A stretch of DNA of 64,000 nt, taken from Candidatus Flexifilum affinis (lineage in GTDB: Bacteria > Chloroflexota > Anaerolineae > Aggregatilineales > Phototrophicaceae). The stretch covers positions 186,001-250,000 of the forward strand of contig JADJPJ010000004.1 in NCBI GenBank assembly GCA_016713325.1, written 5' to 3'. Under the pieces are notes generated by a model. That model saw nothing but the letters and a program-made list of their open reading frames with translations. It was not told where the DNA came from and did no database searches. The translations under genes and the position numbers were made by a program. Shown one piece after another: positions 1 through 9,730 of this stretch (position 1 is the first letter of the stretch; the number at the start of each line of letters is the position of its first letter).

Positions 1-1
1 T

Positions 2-451
2 CGCGTCGAGTGGATTGTGCAGGACCGGGTGCTCTACATGCGCGAGTACGATGCCGTGCAACTGGAAGACATCCGCGACATCTCGCAGAGGGCGGCCGAT
101 CTCCTGGAAGCGGCCTATCGCAGCGGCGCCAGGCTGGTGATCGGGATTGTGGATCTGAGCGATGCCCGGTTCGAGACGTCGCTGCCCCTTTTTAGGCACG
201 GACTGGAGGAGATCGCCGCAGCCGTCGACCCGCGCATGTGGAAGGCGAAACCCGGCTTCGTGGTGCTGATCACGACTACGGAAGCTGCCCGCGACATCAC
301 CTCGTTTGTCATCAGCACGTCAAAACAGCCTCTGACGACCGTGGAGACTCTGGACGAAGCGCTGCTCGTCGTGCGCTATATGTACCCGGAACTGCAAGCC
401 CAGCTTGACGCTTACCGGGACCGTCATCTGTCGCTCGGCAATGCCAACTGA
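2..451 (+). CDS. STAS-like small protein, 5' end outside the window
   Basis: The frame is open to the left edge, and residues before the first possible GTG (17) read naturally (a VEWIVQDRVLYM stretch), so I treat the gene as starting upstream. About 149 codons are visible. The alternation of hydrophobic strands (LVIGIVDLSD, GFVVLITTT) with amphipathic helices resembles a SpoIIAA/STAS-like alpha/beta fold, but no signature motif is present and the call is by appearance only. It lies 46 nt upstream of the BTAD regulator on the same strand and may be co-transcribed with it. A role as a regulatory partner is inference from that position. Confidence 0.55.
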   Translation, partial: RVEWIVQDRVLYMREYDAVQLEDIRDISQRAADLLEAAYRSGARLVIGIVDLSDARFETSLPLFRHGLEEIAAAVDPRMWKAKPGFVVLITTTEAARDITSFVISTSKQPLTTVETLDEALLVVRYMYPELQAQLDAYRDRHLSLGNAN

Positions 452-497
452 TGGCCGAGTGATGCGCACGGCAGCCTACCCGGAGAATCCTGTATAG

Positions 498-3487
498 ATG
501 GTCAGCACGCAGGGGCCCAGCTTCAACCGCGACGAGATACGGATCACCACCTTCGGCAAGCTGCTGGTGGAACGCGGCGGCGCAGCAGTGGCGGATTTCG
601 TCTCGACCAAGGCCGCGCTGCTGTTCGTCTATCTGGCCATGCACCCCGGCGAGCACAGCCGCAAGAAGCTGGCCGCCCTGCTGTGGAGCGAGACGAGCGA
701 CGAACAGGCCCTGAAGAACCTGCGCACGGTGCTCTCCAGCGTGCGTCAGCAGGTGGGCGAGGCGCTGATCGTCTCGCACGAGGACCTGGCGGTCCGCGAC
801 CATCCGCCGGTTCAGGTGGACGCCAGCCAGTTCGAGAACGGCTTCCGGAAGGTCTTCTCCACGCCGGGCACGCTGACGCTGCTCAAGGCGCTGCAAGAGC
901 TGGAAGCGCTGTACCAGGGCGAGTTCCTGGCCAGTGTCGTCGTCCGCGACGCCGTCCCGCTCGAAGACTGGATCGACGAGCGGCGGCGGCAGCTCGACGA
1001 ATTGTACGGGCGGCTCCTGCTGGAGATTGTGGAGATCGCGCTTAAGCAGGGCAGCTACGAAGTTGGCCTGGACTACGCCTGGAAGCTGGTGAGCCATGAT
1101 CCGCTGCTCGATACAGCGCAGCGCCACCTGATGCGTCTGCTCGCCTACACCGATCGCGCCAATGATGCCCTGGTCCAGTACGAGCGTTTCGCCGCGCTCC
1201 TGCGTGAGGAACTGGACGCCGAGCCGGAAGCGGAGACGACGACGCTCTGCGAGCAGATTCGCGCGCGGGCTATCGCGCCGCCGCGGGCCTCCGGCCTGTT
1301 CGCACGGGTTCAGCCCGACGTCGACTTCGTGGAGCCGGCCGACGACATCGAACTGGCGCAGCGCATGCTGAATACGCCCAACTGCCGCCTGCTGACCCTC
1401 TATGGGATCAGCGGCATCGGCAAGACGATGCTGGCGACACAGCTCGCCTATCATCGTCAGCACCTGTATCGCGACGGAGCCAGCTTCGTGTCGCTGGTGA
1501 TGGCGCAGACGCCGCGCGACTTGCTGGAGGCGGTGGCCCGCGCCCTGGAGGTGAGCTTCACCAGCACCATGACCGAGGCGGCGCTGGAACGGGCGGTGGT
1601 CGACGCGCTCAAGCCGCGCCATCTGCTGCTGGTGCTGGACAATTACGAGCAGCTCCTGCCGGAGACGGGCTTCATCCAGCGGGTGCTGCTGGAAGCGCCT
1701 TCGGTTCAGGTGGTGGTGACCTCGCAGACGCAGCTCAATCTCTTTCGCGAGTGGCTGCTGCCGCTGAAAGGACTGCGCGTCCCGGAGGTCGGCGCGGAAA
1801 ACTCGCAGGCCTATGAGGCGGTCCGCCTCTTCGAGCTGACGGCCCGCCGGGTCAATCCCCGTTTTGACCTGTCCGCGTCGCTCGACGACGTGATTCGCAT
1901 CTGCCGGATGGTGGACAGCCTGCCGCTCGGCATCGTGATCGCGGCAGGGTGGGTGCAGTTCATGCCGCCGGCGGCCATCCTGAAAATGATGCAGGCCGAC
2001 TTGCTGCGCATGGAGGCGGTGCATCAGGACATGCCCGCCCGTCACCAGAGCTTCCAGGGGCTGCTGAACGCGATGCTTGCGCATCTGACCCCGCCCGAAC
2101 AGGAAGCGCTGATGGCGCTGTCGGTTTTCGAGGGCACATTCGACTTCAAAGCTGCGCTGGCCGTTGCCGGGGTGTCGCCGCGAGCTTTCAAGGGTCTGAC
2201 CGATCGCTGTCTGGTCCAGCAGGCGGGCGACTTCCGCTACTGCATCCACAGCTTCGTGCGGCAGGCGTTCTTCCCGCAGTTGGAGCACTCGCCGCTGCTG
2301 CGGACGGTCGCGACCCGCTACGTCGACCATTTCCAGGGGTGGGCCGACGACTTCTTCGCGCAGAACCTGCCTCTCCACGACCTCATGCTGGCCCTGGATG
2401 CCGAGGCGCACAATCTGTGGCAGATCCCCGGCCTGACGGCTCTCGAACGCCAGCGATTCCTGATGGCCATCGCGCCCGCCATGACCGAATACTGGGTCAA
2501 CCGGGGGTATCACGCGCGCGGGATTATCCCGCTGCTCCAGGCCGGCAGCGCCAGCCCGGAGATCGAGCCGGCGGTTCGGGTGCGCGGCCTGGTGGCGCTG
2601 GCCCGCATTCTGGAGCGCACCAGTCAGTACGACGCGGCCCGGGAGGCTGCCGAGGGAGTGCTGCGGCTGGAAGACGGGTTGAACCTCCCTGAAGCACGGG
2701 CGCGGGCGCTGCGCGTGCTGTCGGAGATCTGCGCGCGTCAGGGGTTGTATGACCGGGCGGTCGAGTATTTGCAGGCGATCATCGCCATGGAGTCACAGCC
2801 CACGGCCGGACGCGATATCCGCGTCGAGCGGCTGGTGTCGCTGGCCTACGAAGATCTGGGGAGATCCTGGTCTCGCTGGGGGAGTACGACCCCGCCCGGC
2901 AGTACATCGATGTGGCCATCCGCCGCTGGAGCCAGCGCGGCGAGACCCTTCGCGAGACGGTGGCGCGGAGCTATCTGGGCATCATCGCGCTGAAGCGGCG
3001 GGAATATGTCGACGCCTATCGCCTGTTCGAGGGCATCCTGGCGCGGGCGCAGGAGGCCGGCAACCACACGCTGATGGCCGTGTTCGCGACCTATCTGGGC
3101 GCCGCCGCGCTCCGCCTGGGGGATGTGCCGTTCGCCGGCCGGACCCTGCATGATGCGCTGGAGATCGCCGTCAACATCGACCGCAAGACCAGTATCGTGC
3201 ACCTGTGCGAGTTGTTCGCCGAGCTGTCGCTGATCGTGAATCGGCCGGAAGCCGGCGGGCAGCTCTTTGGCTTCGCCGCGTCGGTGCGGGAGCAGCTCAA
3301 CCTGCCGGTCAGCCCGCACAACCGCGCCGACTACCAGGAGCGGCAGTTGGCGCTACGCGATCGACTGGGGGCGGCCTACGACTGGCACGATCAGGCGGGG
3401 CGGTCCGGCGGGCTGATGGCTGCGGTCCAACTGGCCGACCTGCTCGCGGCGGATGCTGCCCTCGCTTCCGCAGCGCGGTTAGAATAG
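498..3487 (+). pseudogene. BTAD/NB-ARC transcriptional activator, frame broken near 2860
   Basis: A SARP/AfsR-like ATP-dependent activator of about 995 residues. From the ATG at 498: a winged-helix BTAD DNA-binding region (residues about 10-100), the BTAD helical domain (about 105-250), an NB-ARC/AAA ATPase with Walker A GISGIGKT near residue 305 and a hydrophobic Walker B LLLVLDNYEQ, then TPR-like helices. At 2858-2861 a run of four G is one short of the five needed to read EDLGEILVSLGEYDP. Without it the frame slips, and the TPR C-terminus continues in another frame to 3487. Restoring one G joins the halves without loss, so this is either a sequencing deletion or a very recent mutation. The family senses metabolic or surface signals. 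The target here is unknown, but an exopolysaccharide operon lies downstream. Confidence 0.85.
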
Positions 3488-3607
3488 ACCGGGCCTGCGC
3501 GGAGGCGTTCGGCCAGGCCTTAGTTCAGATAGGGCTGGAGAGATTAGAAGCATCAGGTCGCCGGCTGTCCCTGGAGGTCCAGGGTGGCCTGCCAAGATTC
3601 CGAAAAT

Positions 3608-3639
3608 GGGGACGCTTGCGCTCCCGCGCAGACGTCCCC
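3608..3639. terminator. Hairpin between convergent genes
   Basis: GGGGACG at 3608-3614 pairs with CGTCCCC at 3633-3639, with an inner TGCG/CGCA pairing. It sits between the ends of the BTAD gene and the hybrid regulator gene. There is no U-tract, so terminator function is only suggested by position. Confidence 0.3.
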
Positions 3640-3650
3640 GCAGGTCGCTC

Positions 3651-6600
3651 CTATTCCGGCACGGCGAAATAGTAACCGACGCCTGACTGTGTGCGGATAT
3701 AACGCGGGCTGTCCTGCCGGGCCTCCAGCTTTTTGCGCAGCCGGCTGATGTTGACCCACAGATACTGTGACTCATCCTGGTATTCCGGACCCCACACCTG
3801 GGTCAGCAGCTGCTTGTGGGTGACCGTCTGCCCCCGATTCACGATCAGGGTGTAGAGGATGTCGTATTCGATGCGCGTCAGCTCGATCGGCGTGTTCTGG
3901 TAGAAGACGGCCCGCCGGGCGAAGTCGACGTACAGATCGCCGAACAGGATGGGCTCGCTGGTGCGCGCGGCGATGTAGCGCCGGTTGACGATCACACGGA
4001 CGCGAGCCAGCAGCTCCTCGTCGGTGATCGGCGCGGTGATGAAATCGTCGGCTCCGGCTTGCAGCCCGTTCACCTTTTCCTGCGGGGTGGCGCTGTCGGC
4101 CACCAGCACGATCGGCGTCTCGACCCGTCCCCGCACCCGCTTGCAGACGTCCAGGCCGTTCTCATCCTCCAGGCGCAGGTCGATGATGATGACGTCGAGG
4201 TAAGTGCTGTTCACGTCGCGCAGCGCCTCGTCGCCGGAATCGTAAGCGATCAGGCTGAAGCCGCCGACCTCAAGCTGCGCGCTCAACTGGCCGATCAGCT
4301 TCGATTTGCCTTCCACGATCATGATCGCATTAGGCTCGCGTGCCGGGGCGGAGTTCGCGACCTCCAGAATGGTGGGCAAGGACTCGGCTGCCTCGGGGCT
4401 TTGCAGCCTGGGAGTCGCGACGCCGTTTTGCGCGGCTGCGCTCTGCACGGCAGAGTGGGCGCTGATGGGAATGACGATGCGCAGCACTTTGGAGTCGCCG
4501 CCAAGCGGCTGAATGGCAATCTGCGTCCCGTTACGGCGGATCAGCTCGGTGGCGATATACAGGTTGAGCGTTTCCACCGTGCCGGTAGAGTGAAACGTGA
4601 AGTTGGTGAGGACGTCTTCCAGGTCGCTAAATGGCTTCGTCGGCACGCCGCCGCCGATCAGGATATGGACGTCACGCATCTGCACTTCGACGCGGACTTC
4701 GACCGGCGTTTGGTGCGGTGTGTTCTCCACCATGTACGCAAGGAGGTCGGCCAGGGCGCGGGGGAAGTGGAATTCGTCGACGTAGACCACGGCCGAGCGC
4801 GTCGGCGCCTGGATCTTGAGCTGCGTCCCACCATTGGTGAGACGGCTGTCATTCAGCATCTGCCCGAGCAGCGTCTCGATGGTCACGGATTCGCGGCGCA
4901 GCGCCATGCCGCCCAGGTACAGCCGGTAGAGATCGGCGAACTGGTTCCACAGCTTCGAGGCGTTGCCCGCATCGACTTTGATCTGGCTGAGCAGCTCATT
5001 GCGCTCACCGTAGCTGAAATGGCCATGATTTTCGGCCAGGGTGGTGATGGCGCCGTGGAGCTGTGAGTGCGACACGCGTACGCGTTCCAGGGCGCGCTCC
5101 AGCATCAGGGTGCCCTGTGACTGTTCGACCGGATGCACGATGCCCAGCCAGCTTGGCCGGTCGGTGGCGTTGTCGATGCTGACGAACTCCACGCTCAGTT
5201 CGACGTTGCGCGCCGCCAGCGGGATAGTGACGATCGGATAGTCGTGCTCCAGCCGGTTTTCGATCACCCGCTGCATGGCCACCTGAAGCTGGTTCATCGT
5301 CTGCACGGGCGAATGCGAGCCGCCGGCGATGGCGCGAAGCAGCGTCGATACATCCTGGTTGATCCAGTCCGCCGGCTCGATGTGGGTCAGCTCGATAAGC
5401 TGCGGATTGTAGAACGTGACGCGCTGATTTTCGTCGACGTAGAACACGCCCTCGGTGATGCTGCACACGATCGACATGAGCTCGGTGTGATTGCGCAGGA
5501 CAAGATTGCGGAGCGCGATGCGCTGGAGGGCGTTGATCGCCACTTTGGTGAGGTTCTCCAGCAGGTAAATGTCCAGCGCGTCGGCCCCGTAGCCCTCAAC
5601 GAACGTGGCAAGGACGACCCCCAACTGCTCACCGGAGACTTCGATAGGAATGAGGATGAAACGGTTGGAATCCACCAACTCCTGCAAGTGCTCGGCGTCC
5701 GGGCTCATCAGCTCCTTCGAGGTGATCGACCCCGAGGGACGGTTGACCATCTGGTTCGCATAAATCCGGTCGATGACGTGCTGGGCCTCCGGCGTCTGGA
5801 AAGCCTGCACCAGCCGATCGTCGGCATTGTCCACGGAGAACTCGGCGAGTGTCTGCGGGTCGCGGCAGGAGACCAGCACCTCTCGAACGGTGCTGGTGCT
5901 GCCGATTTGCTGACACAACTGCCGGATGACCTCATCGAAGGCCTGCGTCTCGGCGAAGGTTCGCCAGCCATCGACCAGGCGGCTGTTGAGCAGCAACTGC
6001 CGGCCCTGAAGGTAGTTCTGATGGACTCGCAGCATCAGCGCTTCGACCTGCGACACAAAGCGCTCGAAAATCGTCACTTCCTCGTTCACCAGGGGGATAC
6101 CCGGCCCGAGGAAGAAGACCATGGCTCCGATCTCGCTGCCGGGGAAGCTGAATGGGACGATGATCGCCGCGCTGTGGGTCTCGACCCCCTCCGGCATGGC
6201 CAGCCCGGGATGCATGGCGCAGTCGTTGATCACCACCGTGAGCCGGTGCCGGATAGCCCAGAAGATTGGGCTCCCATCTTCGTCGACCTCGATCGGACTT
6301 TGTGCCAGTTGATCGGCATGGAGAAGGGGCCGGCGTCCAGTATGCGCTCGATAGCCGTAGCCGTCGTCGGTGACGACCATGGCCGCCTGAAGGTCGAACA
6401 GGTTGATCACGACCTTGACGGCCTGAAACATCACTTCCTGCGTGTCCGAGATGTTGCGGAGCATCAAGGGCAGCGCGGAAATGATGTACAGCCGCTGGCT
6501 CTGGGTGATCAGTGCCCGCCGCTGCATGTTGCGGTAGAGCAGCATGCGCACCTGCTGCTGAAGTTCCTCTGTCGACAGTATCGGTGACAACAGCAGATCG

Positions 6601-6890
6601 GCCCCTGCTCGCGCCAACTGCTCGTAGTCGTCATCGTCGATCACGTCCGCCTGGATGGCGATGGGGAAGTGCGGGAAGGAGTGCTTGAGCACGCGCAGCG
6701 CGTCGTCGGTCCATTCCCCAAGAGTGCTGTTGTCGATGATCAGCAGATCGCAGCGGACGTTGTTCAGCATTTTCACGGTCTGCTGAAAGTCGCTGATCTT
6801 CACGACCTCATGAAGCGCTTCCAGAGCTGAACCTGCCCAATTGTCATCGCGCTCGGTCAGGACTAGAATCAAGCCACGTTCAGTTGTCAA
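3651..6890 (-). CDS. Hybrid sensor-regulator: pseudo-receiver, GAF-GAF-PAS, kinase-like region, receiver, OmpR winged helix
   Basis: A 1079-residue one-piece signalling protein with no membrane segment. Domains by eye: receiver-like 1-115 (Asp53 retained, acidic pocket eroded), GAF 145-290, GAF 315-460, PAS 465-590, a histidine-kinase-like region 600-820, receiver 855-970 (Asp904), PhoB/OmpR winged helix 980-1079 ending with the usual RLRKKLE and GVGYYF blocks. In the kinase region the H-box reads VSHSQLHGAITTL in place of the canonical HELRTPL, and no convincing N or G box is visible. The second receiver has IMIVEG instead of IVDDE and FITAP where the conserved Lys is expected. It is therefore probably a ligand-responsive transcription factor built from a hybrid kinase. 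It is divergent from the FHA gene (57 nt apart). Targets are unknown. Confidence 0.85.
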   Translation of the reverse strand: MTTERGLILVLTERDDNWAGSALEALHEVVKISDFQQTVKMLNNVRCDLLIIDNSTLGEWTDDALRVLKHSFPHFPIAIQADVIDDDDYEQLARAGADLLLSPILSTEELQQQVRMLLYRNMQRRALITQSQRLYIISALPLMLRNISDTQEVMFQAVKVVINLFDLQAAMVVTDDGYGYRAHTGRRPLLHADQLAQSPIEVDEDGSPIFWAIRHRLTVVINDCAMHPGLAMPEGVETHSAAIIVPFSFPGSEIGAMVFFLGPGIPLVNEEVTIFERFVSQVEALMLRVHQNYLQGRQLLLNSRLVDGWRTFAETQAFDEVIRQLCQQIGSTSTVREVLVSCRDPQTLAEFSVDNADDRLVQAFQTPEAQHVIDRIYANQMVNRPSGSITSKELMSPDAEHLQELVDSNRFILIPIEVSGEQLGVVLATFVEGYGADALDIYLLENLTKVAINALQRIALRNLVLRNHTELMSIVCSITEGVFYVDENQRVTFYNPQLIELTHIEPADWINQDVSTLLRAIAGGSHSPVQTMNQLQVAMQRVIENRLEHDYPIVTIPLAARNVELSVEFVSIDNATDRPSWLGIVHPVEQSQGTLMLERALERVRVSHSQLHGAITTLAENHGHFSYGERNELLSQIKVDAGNASKLWNQFADLYRLYLGGMALRRESVTIETLLGQMLNDSRLTNGGTQLKIQAPTRSAVVYVDEFHFPRALADLLAYMVENTPHQTPVEVRVEVQMRDVHILIGGGVPTKPFSDLEDVLTNFTFHSTGTVETLNLYIATELIRRNGTQIAIQPLGGDSKVLRIVIPISAHSAVQSAAAQNGVATPRLQSPEAAESLPTILEVANSAPAREPNAIMIVEGKSKLIGQLSAQLEVGGFSLIAYDSGDEALRDVNSTYLDVIIIDLRLEDENGLDVCKRVRGRVETPIVLVADSATPQEKVNGLQAGADDFITAPITDEELLARVRVIVNRRYIAARTSEPILFGDLYVDFARRAVFYQNTPIELTRIEYDILYTLIVNRGQTVTHKQLLTQVWGPEYQDESQYLWVNISRLRKKLEARQDSPRYIRTQSGVGYYFAVPE

Positions 6891-6947
6891 CGGTCAACGA
6901 TCCTCTCTTCTCGCAATCCAAGACAACTCAGGATAGGAGCCGGGCGG

Positions 6948-7388
6948 ATGGACCAGTCGAAAAACATGCAAACGCGTAAGCTCGATGATGCAGCCCTGCA
7001 GCATGAGGCGTTTGTCAGGAATGAACTCGCGGTCGATGTTGGGGTACCAAGCAAGATTGCCCTCGTCGTTAAACATATGCAAACCAAGATCGTGCTGCAA
7101 ATCGTGGACCCGATCCTGATCGGTCGGTCTTTCCCGGAAGACAGCACGCCCCCGTTTCTGGATTTGCAGCTCTTCGGCGCGGATGCACTGGGAGTTTCAC
7201 GGAACCACCTTCGGTTGTCGTCCACCAACGGCGAAGTGTCGATCGAGGATCTGGGAAGCCTGAATCGCACACGTCTCAACGGGACTCTTCTGGAGCCTCA
7301 CATCCTCGAACGCATTCGCCACGGAGATCAGATTGCCCTGGGCGGGCTGGTCCTGAAAGTGGAGTTCATTTTCGACCTGCTGTCTTGA
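6948..7388 (+). CDS. FHA-domain protein
   Basis: A 146-residue cytoplasmic protein with one forkhead-associated domain over its C-terminal two thirds. The key FHA residues are visible: IGR (about 61-63), GVSRNHLRL (about 82-90), then EDLGSLNRTRLNG and RIRHGDQIALG. FHA domains bind phosphothreonine peptides, so this implies Ser/Thr-kinase-linked signalling, although no such kinase is in the window. A GGAG-containing ribosome site lies a few bases before the ATG. It is divergently arranged with the hybrid regulator. Its last 61 bases overlap the 3' end of the convergent small gene at 7328-7672. Confidence 0.85.
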   Translation: MDQSKNMQTRKLDDAALQHEAFVRNELAVDVGVPSKIALVVKHMQTKIVLQIVDPILIGRSFPEDSTPPFLDLQLFGADALGVSRNHLRLSSTNGEVSIEDLGSLNRTRLNGTLLEPHILERIRHGDQIALGGLVLKVEFIFDLLS

Positions 7389-7672
7389 TGCAGTCTGAGC
7401 TCCCGCTCTTCAAGCTCCCGATAGTAGGGGCCGCTGCTGGCTGCCTGCTGGTTGATGAAGTCGCATACCAGCTGCTCGACCAGCGGTTCTGGCAGTGAGA
7501 GACCCTTCACGACGACCATGACCAGGCTCACAGCCTTTGAGACCGGGTGGGTCACGACCATCCGGTGCAGATGGGTCGAGGTTCGATTGGGAGCGTGATC
7601 CTCTGAAGCCTCGGCGATATACACCGTCTTGGTGTTTCGGAAATCAGCAAGCAACGCCATCCTCAATTTCAT
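7328..7672 (-). CDS. Small protein of unknown function
   Basis: About 114 residues from an ATG at 7672, chosen because GGAAAGGA lies seven bases upstream. The longer frame to 7768 has no comparable site and an unnatural N-terminus. The protein begins MKLRMALLADF, has a hydrophobic strand (AVSLVMVVVKGLSL) and a charged C-terminal helix (YRELEERELRLHQ). I recognise no family. The 3' end overlaps that of the FHA gene on the opposite strand, which is unusual for two real genes and lowers confidence. Confidence 0.5.
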   Translation of the reverse strand: MKLRMALLADFRNTKTVYIAEASEDHAPNRTSTHLHRMVVTHPVSKAVSLVMVVVKGLSLPEPLVEQLVCDFINQQAASSGPYYRELEERELRLHQDSRSKMNSTFRTSPPRAI

Positions 7673-8154
7673 GATGATGTCCTTTCCAGGCGCCAGAGAC
7701 GCCGTGGGTAACAGAAGGTCCAGGGCTGCGACGTTGAACGATCGTGTGAACAGTCTGCAACAGGGCAATGGGAGCCGCCGGCGTAGAGGGCACGCCGAAT
7801 AAACGGCACGCCAGCTACCTGGTGACTATCGTGCGCTGGAGAGATGCGGTTCGCAGGGTGCAGGCATCCCAGTGGTTGGTCAGGAAGCCCGAAGCTGGAG
7901 CGATGCTCCCGGAAGTGAGCGACAGCAGCGAAGCAGGAGGGGCGAGTACCGTGTATCAAGAACGAAGAGGGCTGAAGCCGCGCAGCTCAGCACCTCAGGA
8001 CCGCAACTCACATTGCGCATCAGGAAACATGGCAAAGCATGCTACCTTGATCATATATAGTTAATCGCGTTTCGCTGCTGAAAGTAGCCCCGCGGAGGTA
8101 TGACTTTTTACAAGTTTCACAAAAATGGTCCTTATGGCTACTCAGATATCCCCC
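7673..8154. other. Gene-free stretch
   Basis: About 480 bases between the small unknown gene and the 3' end of the GH26 gene. Short frames here have no ribosome site and no recognisable protein. It presumably holds the promoter for the minus-strand gene at 7672, but no clear -35/-10 pair stands out. Its right end (about 8030-8150) is AT-richer than its surroundings. Confidence 0.4.
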
Positions 8155-9699
8155 TTATGGGCGATAACGATCCCAGTCAGGTAGCTCATCCCGGGTAATC
8201 ACCCACGGATCGTTCAACAGGCCGGACGCATTCTGGTGATTGCCGATCTGCCAGATGTACTCCCAGGCCTGGAACAGGATGATTTCCGGATAGTAGGTGC
8301 GGATGTCGCGGATGAGATGCGAGTAGTCATATTCGACCGTATCCCAGCCTGCGCCGGTTGCCGGCAAAGGACCGAATTCGAACAGGGCGACCGGCTTCCC
8401 GGTGGAAACCAGGTCCTCATATTCATTCCAGTTGTTGAGCGCGAGAGGGTCTTCGCCCAGGGCCATGTATTTGTCGAGGCCGACCAGATCGACGTACTGG
8501 TCGCCGGGATAGAAATAGAGTGCGAGAGGATCCCACTCGTTGGTATTGGCATTTGGGCTGTAGGCCCATAGCAGATTGTTGAGTCCCTTGACGTGGGTGA
8601 AATAGTCGAACATGTGCCGCCAGAGGGCGACGTAAGACGCCGGTTCCTGACGGTGCCACCACGCCCAACCCCCATTCATCTCGTGCAGCGGCCGCCAGAT
8701 GACCACGACTCCCGCCTGCTGAAGCTGCTGCAACCCACCGGCGATATCGTCCAGCATGAGCAGCCACTCGGTATGTACGGCTGTGCCAGGGGTGGTGAGC
8801 TCCGTCACGTCGCGCGTGTCCCACGGGTTTTCGGTATTGGGGTTTTCCCAATCGGTCGAGCCTCCGCCCGTCCACGGGTTCGGCGCGTGCCAACTGATGT
8901 TGATGAGGCTGTTCATGCGCCACTGGTCGATGAGAAAACCGTTTGGCTCCGAAAAATCGTGCGCCCGGCGGCGATCCCAGCGGGCGTAATCCATGCCTGT
9001 GAGCGCCGGCCAGAGGGCAGCCTGATCGTAAATCTTCAACAACTGATTTTCGGCCGTGTCTCGCCCCGTCCCCTCGCCGTAAGCGCCGAACTGCCCGGAG
9101 ATGACCCGACTGTCGGACCGGTCGTTGAGTGAATACATGTAAGCCAGAACCTGCTGTGCCCGATAGGATGCGTTGGGGTTGGCGGTGATCACGGACGCGC
9201 TGGCCCCTTCGATGGCCGAAGTGGGTAATTGGGTTGGGGCTGTTGTGGGCGCTGCCGTTGCCGTCGGCACTGGCGCGGTGGGTGGCACGGTTGTCGCCAG
9301 GAACTCCGTCGGCGTCATAGGCGTCGGCGATGCGTCGGCGATGCGCACCGCCAGCGAGCTGTGGATGTAGACCGGCTGCTGGCGCCATAGGAACTCATAC
9401 CATACCGTACTGCCGAAGACGACCTGACCGCGCACGGCGGCCACCACCTCGATGGTGGTGCCTGGTGGAAGGGTGGTCGTGACGGCCGACTGAACCGTGG
9501 GGGTATATCGCACGTTGGCGGGAATCGCGCCGGTGACGAGGTAGGTGCCGGCAGCAGATGGATCGGAATCCCCGGACTGCGCTGCAAGGTGGTGGGCTGC
9601 GCTGGTGGAGAAGAGCAGACTCAGAACGACAAGAATTAGGCGAACGCGGCCGAAGAGTCTCAAAGGGATTCCCCTGGATAGTGGACTAATGCGATTCAC
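8155..9699 (-). CDS. Secreted GH26 beta-mannanase-like glycoside hydrolase with SH3b domain
   Basis: A 514-residue exported enzyme. It has an N-terminal signal sequence (hydrophobic 20-40, AxA-type end LAAQ), an SH3b-like domain (about 50-122, ending WYEFLWRQQPVYIHSS), a Pro/Thr linker (about 124-165), then a TIM-barrel GH26 domain to the end. The acid/base Glu340 lies in WRPLHEMNGGWAWW and the nucleophile Glu441 in VALFEFGP, so both catalytic residues are present. Known GH26 enzymes cleave beta-1,4-mannan or related glucans. As the last gene of the exopolysaccharide operon it more likely trims, releases or remodels the exported polymer than feeds on external mannan. That role is inference. 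Confidence 0.85.
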   Translation of the reverse strand: MNRISPLSRGIPLRLFGRVRLILVVLSLLFSTSAAHHLAAQSGDSDPSAAGTYLVTGAIPANVRYTPTVQSAVTTTLPPGTTIEVVAAVRGQVVFGSTVWYEFLWRQQPVYIHSSLAVRIADASPTPMTPTEFLATTVPPTAPVPTATAAPTTAPTQLPTSAIEGASASVITANPNASYRAQQVLAYMYSLNDRSDSRVISGQFGAYGEGTGRDTAENQLLKIYDQAALWPALTGMDYARWDRRRAHDFSEPNGFLIDQWRMNSLINISWHAPNPWTGGGSTDWENPNTENPWDTRDVTELTTPGTAVHTEWLLMLDDIAGGLQQLQQAGVVVIWRPLHEMNGGWAWWHRQEPASYVALWRHMFDYFTHVKGLNNLLWAYSPNANTNEWDPLALYFYPGDQYVDLVGLDKYMALGEDPLALNNWNEYEDLVSTGKPVALFEFGPLPATGAGWDTVEYDYSHLIRDIRTYYPEIILFQAWEYIWQIGNHQNASGLLNDPWVITRDELPDWDRYRP

Positions 9700-9730
9700 A
9701 CTACCTTACAAGGCCAGCCTTGAAAAATCC

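Noticed and set aside
312..2513. 733-residue frame on the minus strand
   Set aside because: Lies antisense to the BTAD/NB-ARC gene, has the Arg/Gln/His-rich composition of a GC-rich shadow, and no recognisable domain.
3816..5066. 416-residue plus-strand frame, and another at 5133-6587
   Set aside because: Both are antisense to the hybrid regulator, whose domains are unmistakable; composition is shadow-like.
7768..8064. 98-residue plus-strand frame in the gap before GH26
   Set aside because: No ribosome site, no recognisable sequence; probably chance.
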